Of a stretch of 57,505 bases of DNA, positions 33,348-44,846 are shown piece by piece; position 1 is the stretch's first letter, and every line of letters begins with the position of its first letter. The DNA comes from Zygnema cylindricum (lineage: Eukaryota > Streptophyta > Zygnematophyceae > Zygnematales > Zygnemataceae), in NCBI GenBank assembly GCA_037447655.1, contig JBBHKE010001857.1, positions 1 through 57,505 on the forward strand, written 5' to 3'. Made by a program: the position numbers and the translations under genes. A model generated the notes under the pieces. The model was not told where the DNA came from. It saw only the letters and a list, made by a program, of their open reading frames with translations, and did no database searches.

Positions 33348-35399
33348 AACTACCTAGTGTTTTACTAGAATTATGTCTTCTTTTCGAGATCATAAACTCT
33401 ATAACCCTTTACGTTTTCATCATAACCAAGTAAGTATCCCCGCTTTCCTCTAGCATGTAACTTCCAATCATATTTTTTTGCGTTTAGACTAAACACTTGA
33501 CTTCCAAACACCTTTAAGTGTGAAATATTAGGTTTTCTCCGGTCCATCTTTCATAAGGTGTTTGGCCTTTTACAACCGTGGTAAGGACTCTATTTTTGAG
33601 ATAGTTAGCACAATTCATAGCCTCTGCCCAAAAGCTTTTCCTTATCTTTTTATCTGTCAACATACTACGGGCACTATCACTTAATGTCCGATTTAGTCTC
33701 TCCGCTACACTGTTTTGTTTTAGGTTTTTTGGACAGTCTGTTGAACCCCTTCCTCTTTCAAGTAATCCTCAAACTCATTAAAAGTGAATAACCCCCCATT
33801 ATCAATCCTCACTCTCTTTATAGGTGTCTCATGAAGCTTTTCACTCCATGCTTTAAACTCCTTAAAATAAGCCGAAGCCTCAGATTTGTTTTTCAAAAAA
33901 TAGACTCTAAAGTTTCTAGATCAATCATCACTGATAGTGAGCATATAATTTTTCCCTCCAACTGATGGCACTTTGGACGGTCCCTATTGTTGTTTTGGGA
34001 CAATTGCTGGCACTGAAGATGAAGAAGATGCAGCAGTAGTCATCGTAGAACAAATCAATAGAGGAAGCTTCCACAAATACCGATGGCTGAACAGCAACTT
34101 TGACAGACTATAAATTTCAGAAAAACGCTCCAGTTGTCCTGAAAATTTGCCACAATGTAGATAACATACAACGGAACACACACACAAAATTTCAATCAAT
34201 TCCGTTAACAAATCTGTGAGATATGTAGAAATTAAATTACATAAAACTGAGTGTACAGTTTTCATATCATTTGTTCCTAAAAAATCAAATTCACTAAGTC
34301 CTACTTCTATACACCGAAACTACACTAAGCTGTACGGAGGCATTCCAGCCGTACATCTAACATTCTATCACAAATATTTACACCGAAGTTCAGACAAGGT
34401 AAAGTGATAATGATCTAGTCACGCCTAGTCACTATTTGTTGGCGGCGGCTGTCAACGGTCCGATTAGAGGATTTGGCACCATAGAACTGACTTCACAAAG
34501 TCCCGTGGTCCTGTCGAATTTCCGTACGTCCACGGAGGACATACTCACGCATTCTCCCAAGTGACGATGCGTGTCCCAAGTGTGAATGAACCGTGAACTC
34601 CCAACTTCACTGTCACCCTAATTTTGGTAAGTAATGAACCGAACTCAACCAAAAATAGCTTAAGTCCTGAACAGCTCTCTCTCACAGTTGAGGCATAGAG
34701 AGGACTAAAGCTTTCTAAAAACAACACCTGTATGTCAGTATGAACTAAACCCAAGACCTTTTCCCCCTTATATGTTGCGGCTTTTGGAAAAGGTAATCTG
34801 TGGGCCTTTCCTTGAGCACACCCACTAGAATCATTGAAGGTCTCATTATCTCCAAAATATATTCCCTCAACTACATCATCTTCTTCATTTCCTTCAATGT
34901 ATCTAGATGCACATGTCCCAATCTTTTATGCCACATCATTAAATCACTTACACTAGCATAGTAAACTTCCGTCTTTCCATTGCTCAAATTCAGCATAAAC
35001 ATTCATTGGCTACCCTTTTCAGCTATGAAGTACACTTCATTCTCATAACTAGCAACAAAGACTCCTTCTTAGTAATAGTCTCAAAACCATTATCATCTAA
35101 GAGCGATGTAGAGATAAGACTCTTGTTCAACTTTGGAATAAGAAGAACATCAGAGAAAGTGACTAGAGATGTCTTTCTATCAAGTAAGACTCTCAGATCA
35201 ACTGATCCCACAGAATTAGTGGTCAATAATCTCCCATCCCCATACTCTATCTCTATAGTAAGGATCTTTCTCATTTTGGTAAACAATGGTTTTCTCTACA
35301 CATATGCAAAGAGGCACCTAAATCAATGACCCATCCTTCTATAGGAGCTTCTTTCACTCCACCAAAGCAAATTTTTGTCTCATTGGAATCTCCGGCTCA
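33348..35399 (-). pseudogene. A protease and integrase, broken
   Basis: The region before integrase is open at 35286-35023 (VGSVDLRVLLDRKTSLVTFSD). The zinc region and core lie at 34990-33500 but are shifted repeatedly. Solo LTR M interrupts the stretch at 33988-34726, at the position of B where the integrase core starts. Confidence 0.7.
33988..34726 (-). mobile_element. Solo LTR M (family 2) inside integrase of A
   Basis: On the minus strand it starts TGTTGTTTTTAGAAAGCTTTAG, matching the start of D's LTR (TGTTGTTTTAAAAGCTTTG), and ends ...CCCAAAACAACA. Flanks CCTAT (33983-33987) and CCTGT (34727-34731) form a target duplication with one mismatch. Its last 56 bp start with ATG and read MTTAASSSSSVPAIVPKQQ, so even this solo LTR carries the Gag N-terminus. 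Confidence 0.8.
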
Positions 35400-35404
35400 C
35401 CTTT

Positions 35405-36422
35405 TGTAGAAACTAATGTTTTTATTAGTATTTTCTAGGTCTGAGAAGAAATATAGAAGTCGAGGCAGTCTATCTCTAACTTCTCTCTCCAACTCTCAAA
35501 CTTGTCGCAGTCACTGAGAAATCAGAGAGGAAGCTAGAGCCATGGCTACCTTGGCTATCCTGAGGTTTACGGGAATTTTATATTAGGGTTTATTTATTTA
35601 TTTAAAAGGTATGTGCCGGCGGCAGGATTTGATCCTTGTACCTGCCGGCCGGCAGACAGGAAATAGCTGGTAGCCTTAGCCGTTAAGTCTAGCGGTAATG
35701 TTACGTAGTATATAGTTTGATATTTATTTAAATATGTATACGTGCGATAAACCATTTAACTGAAATGAATTACGGGATACATAGATCCAGTAATATATAA
35801 TGTACGACTTACGGTACGGACATTTATCAGTACCGCGCATGTATTTATTACGGCTACGATTAAATCCGAATTTAATCGGACGGCCGGGATTAGCGCCGAG
35901 ATCGCGGAGGAAGATTTCGGCGGTTTGTGGCCATCGCCACATCGGATGACGCGTGGCGAAATTCCGTTGGATTGTGGAATCTCCGGAGATTATGGCACCG
36001 AATCCGGATTTGACATGTGTCGACATTTTGGCCATGTCGTACAATGTCCGTACATAAAGTACACCGGCAACTGTACTTTTGCGTACGGAACTCAATTCTG
36101 ATTGGTTCCGTACATCAGTAGATAGAGTCTGTGAGAGAGATAGGACTTAGAAAAATTAGAAGATAGGACCCTCTCTCCCAGAGAGCTTTTGTACAAAAGG
36201 TCAACTTTGACCCTCCATAACTTACTGCTCAGGGGAGCAAATTCAGAGATTCTTTTTGCAACCGACTCAGGGGAGTCTTGCCTTTACAAGGGTGGAGGTG
36301 GTCAGGGTTTTTGTCTGCCAGGGTGGCAGTTATTTTTGCTGGAACACAAAGGGGTCAGGATTATCCTAGAGGCTTCTTGGAAGCTGTCTATTCTGAGGAC
36401 TCATGGAGGTCTCAGAGTTTCA
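35405..36422 (+). mobile_element. Solo LTR J (family 1) inside element A
   Basis: 1018 bp from TGTAGAAACTAATG to ATGGAGGTCTCAGAGTTTCA. CCTTT flanks it exactly on both sides (35400-35404 and 36423-36427), a perfect 5-bp copia target duplication. Removing J and one CCTTT restores the gag-protease reading of A. It carries CCATGGCTACC and the tRNA-like module. Confidence 0.9.
35604..35692 (-). promoter_or_regulatory. tRNA-like Pol III module antisense to LTR J
   Basis: On the minus strand: CTAGACTTAACGGCTAAGG (box A-like), GGATCAAATCC (box B-like, 35635-35625) and CCTTTTAAAT. The box A to B distance is about 15 nt longer than in the other modules. Confidence 0.45.
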
Positions 36423-36427
36423 CCTTT

Positions 36428-37521
36428 CACCTCCAACTCCTCGTTGAGGAGAAGTTCTCCATTGTCATCATCGAAATCCTCCATCACGACTTGTGTCGCC
36501 ACAAATGCCTTCTTTTTCCTTGCGACTGGTTTTCCAATCTGTTCCTCCTTCAATCTCAACTCCGTCAACTTAGTGCACTCTGCCATGTAGTGTGTTGACT
36601 TCTTACAAAAATGGCAGAGTCTCTTCGGAGCCCTTGGTCCAAAACCGTCAAGATTTCCTCTTCCTCCTCCACGAAAGATTCCATAAGGTTTTTTGGAATC
36701 CTTACCCCCCAAGTTAGTACCAACAACGAATGCTTGTACACTCTTTCCTCCCCTACGAATTTCAATTATGCTTTCTCGAACCAAAATCATCCCCACAACG
36801 GAGTTTTAGATCGAAAGATGATCTGACAAATCCTGAACCTTGTTAACAATGTTCTCATAATCATCTAGGAGTTTCATTAACAAATGTTCACTTTCTCTTT
36901 CCCGGTCTCCTTTTTCTCTATGCTCTCCAACTCCATGAATAACCAAGCCAAGTCATTACAGAAATCTAACATCTTTCCCCTTTTGTACACATATGCTTGT
37001 ACCTTCTAATCTGTTAGCTTCTGGTGATGAATCGTACCACTCTTGTAAATGTTGACAAGAGCTTCTCACAACTCGTCTACCCTATCCACATGAAGATGAG
37101 GTGTAGCCACTCCTTGAGTGAGACGCCCGAGAATGAATTGAATCGCCACAGTATTGTTGAAATCTTAGATTTCGGCATCATTTGCCTCAGTTTTGAGAGC
37201 ATCTGTTACTAGAGCCGATCCACTAGCCATCGACGAGAGTTTCTCCTTCCCCTTCTCCTCTCTTGTGTCCAACACGATGCTTTCTCCAACATCCTCTACC
37301 TCCTCTACCCCTGCAAATCTTCATGTGAATCGAGATCCTCCAAACCCTGGTGGAACTCCCAATTTTGCAGATGGTCAACGCACACAGCCACTCAAAATGC
37401 CCCATAGCCTTTTTTCAAACAATACACCCCTCATCATGGTTTCCCAATAAATGAACCCTGCTCCATTAAAAATGGGCACCCTAGAGGGTGGGCCCATATC
37501 ATGTAATTCTATGACCTCCAT
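36428..37521 (-). pseudogene. A gag, zinc knuckle intact
   Basis: Start codon at 37521 inside the LTR (MEVIELHDMGPPSRVPIFNG). Frame breaks occur at several places. The knuckle CHFCKKSTHYMAEC (about 36590-36630) keeps C-x2-C-x4-H-x4-C, preceded by a Gly/Arg-rich stretch (FRGGGRGNLDGFGPRAPK), as expected of an RNA-binding nucleocapsid. The reading runs into J. Confidence 0.8.
37491..37500 (-). promoter_or_regulatory. Primer-binding site of A, one mismatch
   Basis: The minus strand reads GATATGGGCC one base after the LTR, against GTTATGGGCC in B, C and D. Confidence 0.65.
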
Positions 37522-38442
37522 TGGTACACAGAATACCCAGCTTATGTGAAGCCTCTAAGATAGTACATACACTTTTGACTTTGAGAATGAATAAGTCCCA
37601 CCTTGTGACGCAAAAATTCTAGCAGACTACATTTTTATGTAGCCTGGACTCCTTTGACATCGCTGCAAAAAGAATCACTGAAATCGCTCCCCTGAGCATT
37701 AAGTTATGGCTGACCAAAGTTGGTCCATAAATACAAGTGCACTATGGGAGAGAGGCTGAAAAACCAGAAATATTCTAAGTCCTAAGCGACCTCTCTAAAC
37801 CTATTTCTAAGGTGCTCGACTAATAACAAGACTGTAAAGTACAAAATGTACAAGTATCGTTGTACTTCTTCTACGGCCATAGCACGGCATGGTAGTTCCG
37901 TTGACGTGTGCTAGTTTCGAAGCCGTAGTTGCTACCATATGTTGCCACTTGTCATCCGCCGACATTTGGTCCGCAAAACGCCAAACTGCTATTCCGACAT
38001 TCCGGCTCCACTGTCAGCCGTTAGATCAGATCCGAACATTTGATCATGTCCATCGAAATTAAATGTCGATTCGTATGTTTCAAACTATCCCGATTTCGTG
38101 TAGACCGGTATATTTCCATGTTCAAGTTGTAACGTAATAAGTTAAATGGAATAGTCTGCGCCGTTTATCTTTGAATAAATATCGTACCATATATCTGTAT
38201 CGCTTCCACAAGACCTATCGGATAAGGCGGATGGCTAATCTGTACGGCAGTCATCCGAATGTCACTAGATGCAGTCCCACAAGTGACCGTCTATATTTTG
38301 CAGAAAATTATACTAGTGATCTGCCTGTCTCCCTAGCCGCAAAAGGCAGCAATGGGTGCCTGCAAGTCCTCTGTGACTACGACAAGTATGAGGGTTGCAA
38401 TAAGGTCACAACAAAGACTATAAAATACCCCTCATTTTAATA
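37502..38442 (-). mobile_element. 5' LTR of A
   Basis: 941 bp, aligning along its length with 30653-31619. Its start is worn (CTATTAAAATGAGGGG instead of TGTTGAAAAGGGAAG). The gag ATG block TGTAATTCTATGACCTCCAT (plus strand) forms its inner edge. Confidence 0.75.
38223..38299 (+). promoter_or_regulatory. tRNA-like Pol III module antisense to 5' LTR A
   Basis: TAAGGCGGATGGCTAATC (box A-like), AGATGCAGTCC at 38267-38277 (worn box B) and TTTT at 38296-38299. This is the most decayed box B of the set, but the order and TTTT persist. Confidence 0.4.
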
Positions 38443-38739
38443 GTTTGGGGGAGTCCGCGGCTCACAGATTCCTGGTAGCTGTCTTGCCAGGTTTGGCCGA
38501 TTTGGGCGACAGAGTGGAAATATCTCTTTTTTTTTTTCTTCCATAGCGTGGTTTCTGAACCTAGAGGATGTGATGTTCATCAAGAGTCCATTGCTGTCGA
38601 AGGACGAAAAGAGATAGGGGAGATTAGAGGAGGGAAAAGAGGAGAGGAAGGATGAGAGTGAGGCGTACGGGACTGGTGGCGTGTTGATAGAGGCTTTCAC
38701 GAATGGTGGTGTGCCAGCTGGCGTGTATGTGGCAGTTTG
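38443..38739. other. 297-bp segment between LTR A and LTR K
   Basis: GC-richer than its surroundings, and GTTTG occurs at both edges. A minus frame (TPAGTPPFVKASINTPPVP) has no recognised relative. It may be a remnant of the DNA that both LTRs inserted into. Confidence 0.4.
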
Positions 38740-39604
38740 TGTAATTATGTGACCTCCATTGGTACACAAAATGTTGAGCTTATATAAAGCCTCTAGGATA
38801 ATATTTGCACTTTTGATTTTGGCAATGAATAAGTGCCACCCTGGCACGCAAAAACTCTGACCGACTACCCCCCTTGTGTAGCCTGGACTTTATGAGTCAG
38901 CAACAGAAAAAACACTAAATTTGCTCACCTGAACATTAAGTTATGGTTGTTCAAAGACATCAAATTAATACAGATGGCCTCAGGGAGAGAGGGCTTTCTA
39001 AAAATTGTCTAAGTCGTAAAAACCTACTCATATCTCTTTTAGACCAATCAAAAACCATCATACACTAAATAATGTATATACAAAGTATGGTAGTCGAGGT
39101 ACTTTATGTACGAAATTATTCGGCACCACTCTCGATCTGCCACGTGGCATATAAGTCGTCGTCATTCCGTCCTTTTTTTCTCGGGCATCCTCTAGGATGA
39201 AGCCATGTGTCATATCCCTTCCACTTTGGCAAAGTACTACCAGAAAAGCATTCTGGCATACTCACACTCACGCGTGTCCCCCGTTCGTATTCCGACGATT
39301 AATGTCAGCCGTTCGATTTGACGGAGCGTTGATTGACCGTTGAAATTCACCGGTCATCATTCCGTGTTGACCGTTGAAATTCTATTTTTTTTCGCAAATT
39401 GTCGATCGCAAAATGACATTTAATTTTGTCCGTTGAAATCAAACGTTGTTTCGTTCATTTGGTGCGGTACTCTATTTCTTGCACTACCACACGTTTCCAT
39501 GTTTCATTTCGTTCAGTAAGTCGCTAAGTGGAATATGTCGCCGTGTCAATATTTAAATATTTGTTTAATACAATGCTGTTATCGTTTCATCAAGAACTAC
39601 CGGA

Positions 39605-39681
39605 TATGGCGGACAGCTACTCCGTACGGTTGTCCTCAAGAGGTCACAGGATCAAATCTTGTCCTTGACAACCTATCTTTT
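39605..39681 (+). promoter_or_regulatory. tRNA-like Pol III module antisense to LTR K
   Basis: TGGCGGACAGC at 39607 (box A-like, fits TGGCNNANNG), GGATCAAATCT at 39649-39659 (box B-like) and TTTT at 39678-39681. Confidence 0.5.
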
Positions 39682-39780
39682 GCAGGAGTCTTATCTTCTG
39701 CTTGTGTTCCTATCTGTCTGAGGCAGCCATGGCAGCCTGCCACTTCTTAGTGAATACGACAAGTATGTCATGCCGCATGG

Positions 39781-40060
39781 TATCGGACGCATGCGCACAC
39801 AATATTTTGCATGCGTACACGATATCGCGCACGCACGCACAATATTGTGCTCGCGCGCGCGATATTCTGCATGCGTGCACGATACGGTGCACGCACACGC
39901 GATATTGTGTCCACGCGCACGATATCGTGCACGCGTTCGCGATATTCGGCGTGCGCGTGATTTCATTCACGCGCGCACGATATCATTCTCGCACGCACGA
40001 TATTTTGGCGTGCGTGTATGATTTTTGGCGTGCGTGTATGATTTTTGGTCGCACGTACGA
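39781..40060. repeat. Strict 20-bp array: ATAT cores in alternating purine-pyrimidine DNA
   Basis: AATAT or GATAT (or variants) start at 39801, 39821, 39841, 39861, 39881, 39901, 39921, 39941, 39979 and 39999, with two weaker units at 40020 and 40040. The 15 bp between cores are GCGCACGCACGCAC-type alternating purine-pyrimidine. Several units are self-complementary (GATATCGTGCACGC). The His/Arg/Cys-rich frames across it on both strands are repeat by-products. Confidence 0.9.
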
Positions 40061-40082
40061 CCGCGATTTATTTATGTTTGAT

Positions 40083-40103
40083 GTGTACGCGATTCGCGTA
40101 CAC
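40083..40103. repeat. Near-perfect 21-bp palindrome
   Basis: GTGTACGCGA, one T, TCGCGTACAC: ten-base arms with a single central base. It lies 20 bp beyond the array. Confidence 0.9.
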
Positions 40104-40403
40104 GTCTAATAGAACACATACTAATTTCGCGCGTGGTACCATGTCGTTTCGTGCGCAGGTACACATTTTTCAAGTATTTCGTGCGATATCATATATTTCG
40201 TGCAATATGTTTCGTTTCGTGCATACGCACGCGATTTGGGGAGTATCGACGTGAAGTATCGTTTGGAGGCGTATCGCGATTTCCGGGCGACGCGCCGATA
40301 CATATGTTTATTTAAGTCGCGAACCCATGTAGGTTCGCGCATACACGTAGTTAGGGAGGGTTTTTACCCTCGGACAGTGGATTATGCGGAACGTGCGGCA
40401 GAC

Positions 40404-40430
40404 AATGTTGGCCGCCTATTGGCCAACATT
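40404..40430. repeat. Hairpin with 10-bp perfect stem
   Basis: AATGTTGGCC, loop GCCTATT, GGCCAACATT. It could be a terminator-like or structural element of insertion N. Confidence 0.8.
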
Positions 40431-41001
40431 CTAAGTAGTTCTTTCATGTGAACTAGCCTAGACTTAGGTTAGGGTTTGCGTAAGCGTAGCGTAGCTAATA
40501 CTTAGTCTATTTTCAGACTTAGAATTTCTAGCTTTTGGACAAGAATTTTCTTTTGGCGGCGGAGCTTTCTCTTGCTCTCTCTCTCACCGATTGCTCAAGT
40601 TTCTTCCTTTCTTTTGCTAGCTAGCTGTAGAGGCTAGATAGCTTACGCACATTCTCCTTTGTAATTCTGCCCACGCTTTTAATCCACGCGGCTCAAAGCC
40701 AAGTCCGGAAGGTTTCCCTCCAACTTGTGTCATTTTTGGGAAGTGGTGGATTGGAGTTCGTGTGGAGAAGCATCCGGATCCGGCTGCCTTTCCCACGGAC
40801 AGCTAGACGGTTTGGTGTTTGTTTTGTGTTGTTTGTATTTTCGGTTGGGAATGGAAGGGTGAATTTTGGCTGAATTTTGAGTTTTCCTTGTTTTTGGTTG
40901 GAATTATTTATTTTGCTTCGTTGCTTTCATACGAGATAACTCTTGTAAAGAATACGTTGAAGACCCCAAGAGCCTAGTGGCTACCTTGTGGCTGAGTATG
41001 G

Positions 41002-41078
41002 CTCTTCGGCCGGGAATTGAACCCGAGTCTCCCGCGTGACAGGCGGGGATACTTACCACTATACTTACCACTATTATA
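41002..41078 (-). tRNA. tRNA-Asp(GTC)-like relic
   Basis: The minus strand reads AGTATAGTGGTAAGTAT (D arm), then CCCGC-CTGTCAC-GCGGG (a perfect anticodon arm with GTC), then GGGTTCAATTCCC (T arm, box B intact). The 3' acceptor CCGAAGA has no complementary 5' strand. TAGTGGTAAGTA is duplicated in tandem at the D arm and displaces it. Probably a pseudogene or a tRNA-derived (SINE-like) head. It lies inside insertion N. Confidence 0.7.
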
Positions 41079-41329
41079 GGATTCACTTCTTGCTAAGGGA
41101 GTATTCTTCCCTTTTTATTCTTTCGCCATCTTCACCTTTATTATTTTGCATGTTGTATATACATTTTGCCCATCTCATTCATTTTCGTTTGTATATATGT
41201 TTGGAGCATGACTTTGCTGGTTGGGATGCATGTTCGCTCTTTCTAGTCTCTCATGCACGACAAGTATGAGAACAGTAGGATGCTCATGGCTTACTAAGAA
41301 TATAGAATATAAAATACCATTTTTCAACA

Positions 41330-42210
<881 letters not shown>

Positions 42211-42753
42211 TGTTGTAATTTAAAAACCTTTATTTCAGTAGATAGGGTTAAAATAACTTAGAATATTTTCTAAGTAATTTGCTATAATACTTACTTTAAT
42301 AAGTGTTACAGTAGCAAAAGTACAAAAGAGTATATTGTACTTTTACAGGGACACATGCGTCGGCAAGAGATCGTATGCAAGTTTTAGGGAGTGGCGCCGA
42401 CAATCAGCCACACGCGTCACGTAGTTGACTATTGGATTCACAAGATCGGACGAACGTGATCTGAACTAGGTATTTCGGAAATATATGGTACATTTCGACG
42501 GTACCATCGTCAATTGAATTTGTTCTAACGAACACGATTCACTTGAGACCACAAGCCTAATTCACAAGGGACCATAAGCGTGATTCATGTGGGACCAAAA
42601 GTGACGAAGCACTCAAGTGCTTCGTACTACACGACCACAGTCGGCTAGACTTTAGCGACTACTGCTGACTATACATCTAGAACGTTTTGTGTACGGTTCA
42701 ATATCTGAATAAACATTGTTTTGTAGTTTAATGTAATAAAAAATAGTGTTCCA
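42211..42753 (+). mobile_element. 5' LTR of element E, first part
   Basis: It starts TGTTGTAATTTAAAAACC and matches LTR C and 53013-54031 through the gaccacaag repeats and the hairpin CGAAGCACTCAAGTGCTTCG (near 42616), up to TAGTGTTCCA. Element D interrupts it here. The LTR resumes at 48896 for about 40 bp and is then deleted. Confidence 0.85.
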
Positions 42754-43720
42754 TGTTGTTTTAAAAGCTTTGTCCTCAGTAGATAGAGCTGTGAGGGGAG
42801 ATTTAGTGTGATAGTAAAGAAGTTACTCTAAGAGTATTTGTACGGTCACATAGACACGCGTCAACGCTTCAAACTATGCAGGGAGAGCGGAATGGACCTG
42901 ACACATGGCATCTATCAGACGAGTGAATTCGGGAAATCGGGCGAACGGAAAATGAATCGGACATATGGGAATACAAATGTGTAAGTAAAATACCAGACGT
43001 TGATTACGACCAGATTGACGGCTGGAAATTGAGTGGGGACCACGGATGACGTGGTGCTTCGTAAGCACCTAGATATTCATACAAAACATGCCACAACGGG
43101 CTGGACACATCTACACTTGTTGACTAAGCAAGCAACATTTGGTGTATGACTTGAAATTGTGAAAACTTGATTGAACAGGATTTTGTAGCTTAGTGGATTA
43201 GGAAATAGTGTTTCACTATTTAGTTTTAGGCTAGTTGCAATTTGGTTTTTGGAAGTACCCTTGATGGAGTGACGTACAGTTTCGGTACCTTGTCACATTA
43301 TAGTATACTACTACACTGCCAGGTGTTATTTGCTGATTTGCTTGCTTCCAGTAGACATACTCTAAGAGTATAAGTTTAGGACTTAGGAAAATTGTAATCA
43401 TCCAGTTTTGGGATAAAGGAAACCTAAAGGCAGTTTTTTAGGAAACTTGCAGGTCTTGTATCTTATGGTTTACTGGGTCAATTTGGCTGTAACTTTGGGA
43501 TTTAACAGTGTGTATGCTGAGGTTCTTATGTGTTGAGTTACGTGTTAATTGGACTTGTGAGTCACGATCTATAACATGGTAAAGTTCAGTAAACTGTGAG
43601 GTATTAGAGTGGTGAAATACAATGTTTTGTGGTGACTTCTTGAAAAGCTTATGCTTAAGCTATGTCTACTTCTACTACTACTACTGTATCTCCACCTGCA
43701 TCCGTGGTCATAGAACAACA
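42754..43720 (+). mobile_element. 5' LTR of D
   Basis: 967 bp from TGTTGTTTTAAAAGCTTTG to CATAGAACAACA. It includes the hairpin GGTGCTTCGTAAGCACC near 43050. The gag ATG is at 43662, 59 bp from the end. Confidence 0.85.
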
Positions 43721-44846
43721 AGTTATGGGCCTGTCTTCAAGAATTCCTATTATTAATGGTCTGAAATATGCTTACTAGGTAGATATGGTTGAGTCACATT
43801 TTGAAAATGCGGGTCTGCTGGATATTCTGGATGGATCACTTGATGAGGCTCATCTAACATGGGCGAAGAAGAATTCACAGGCTCGAAATACTCTGAAACT
43901 TTGCCTTTCGAAGAACATGGTCATGTCGAGGATCAAAATGAAAAAGGCGATCGACATATGGCAGTCTCTCAAAATCTCTTATGAGAAAGCAAATGATCAG
44001 GAGGAACTCCTGCTGGCAAGAAAGATATGGGACAACAAATACTCCGGGGGAACAAAGGCCGAGTATACCGACAATTTCAGAGCTCTCATTGATGCTCATG
44101 CTTGTGCTGGAGGTTCTTTTTCCGAATTCTAACAAACAGCACTGATAATTCGGGGTCTTCCAAGTACCATGAATGATGCATCTGTTGAATTGAAAAAGCA
44201 TGACAAGTCTAGCTGGACTCTTCAGTTAGCTATTAATATTATACTAGAAGAAAAGTCAACGTCAAAGATGCTTAGTGGAGAAAAGAATGTAGAAGCATTC
44301 AACACAGACTTTGACAGGAGGAGACAATTTAATCAGGGAAGGAAACAGTTTAATCCACAAAGGAATCAGTTTAATCAGAATCAGTGTCAGTTTAAACAGT
44401 TTAATCAAGGTCAAAATAAACAATCTTTTACTGCTTGTTTTTACTGCTCAGAAAGAGGTCATGGTTATGGGTACTGTCCTAAACTCAAGAAGGCAAATGA
44501 GATAGGATTATATAGGCCAGGATGGCAGCAGAGTCAATTTAACCAAAGCTTTTCTTGTAAACAGTTACAGAACAACTCCTTATTTTCATCATCTGTTACT
44601 AAGGAAGATGCGTCATTGAGTTTCATTGTGCAGGATGATTCGGAGTTATTTGCAATGGCGGCATTAATAGAAGGCTCGAAGGACGCTGGGTGGATAACGG
44701 ACACCGGAGCATCAGCACATATGTGCTGGAACAAGTCACTTTTCACCAATCTGAAGTCTACACCTGCGATAAATATTTACTATGCTTGTGGAATGAGTGT
44801 GCAAACATCTACACAAGGTGATGTCTCATTGCTGGTAGATGTATGA
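43662..44846 (+). pseudogene. D gag and protease
   Basis: It starts MSTSTTTTVSPPASVVIEQQ. TAG at 43776-43778 replaces Trp in YWxxM. TAA replaces Gln after GGSFSEF. An Asn/Gln/Phe-rich stretch (about 44325-44425, repeated QFNQ) leads to the zinc knuckle CFYCSERGHGYGYC, with its C-x2-C-x4-H-x4-C intact. The protease site is WITDTGASAHMC near 44690, intact. A TGA at 44846 replaces Gly. Confidence 0.85.
43722..43731 (+). promoter_or_regulatory. Primer-binding site of D
   Basis: GTTATGGGCC one base after the LTR end, complementary to the initiator tRNA-Met anticodon stem-loop. In frame it encodes part of VMGLSSRIP, so the priming site is also gag coding sequence. Confidence 0.75.

Larger units (their letters stand above)
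30653..38442 (-). mobile_element. Copia element A (family 1) carrying two solo LTRs
   Basis: Minus-strand order: 5' LTR 38442-37502, primer-binding site, gag, [solo LTR J], protease, integrase part 1, [solo LTR M], integrase part 2, reverse transcriptase relic, RNase H, polypurine tract, 3' LTR 31619-30653. No matching target duplication was found (ACTTA left, GTTTG right), and the 5' LTR start is worn. The coding region is broken at many points. Confidence 0.85.
39768..41256. mobile_element. Unclassified insertion N with 12-bp flanking duplication
   Basis: ACGACAAGTATG occurs at 39756-39767 and 41257-41268, while the uninterrupted LTRs of A have a single copy at this point. No terminal inverted repeats and no poly-A were seen. 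The contents are a 20-bp ATAT-centred array, a 21-bp palindrome, a hairpin, a CT-rich block around 40560-40610, and a tRNA-Asp-like relic. The long duplication suggests target-primed (LINE/SINE-type) insertion, but no reverse transcriptase or A tail supports that. Confidence 0.6.
38740..41329 (-). mobile_element. Solo LTR K (family 1), split by a 1.49-kb insertion
   Basis: The LTR is 38740-39767 plus 41269-41329. The outer part shows TGTTGAAAAATGGTATTTTATA on the minus strand, and the inner edge is the gag block TGTAATTATGTGACCTCCAT. No primer-binding site lies at 38739, and no matching 5-bp flanks were seen. The interruption N (39768-41256) is bounded by a 12-bp direct repeat. Confidence 0.75.

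Noticed and set aside
38443-38739. GTTTG at both edges as a target duplication of LTR K or element A
   Set aside because: The repeats flank the segment between the two LTRs rather than either LTR, and a 5-bp match can be chance.
39778-39790. TGGTATCGGACGC as a standard initiator tRNA-Met 3'-end primer site
   Set aside because: It resembles TGGTATCAGAGC but no LTR ends before it in that orientation; it lies at the edge of insertion N.
39691-40109. His/Arg/Cys-rich proteins on both strands
   Set aside because: They follow the 20-bp ATAT array in all frames. The periodicity belongs to the DNA, not to a protein.
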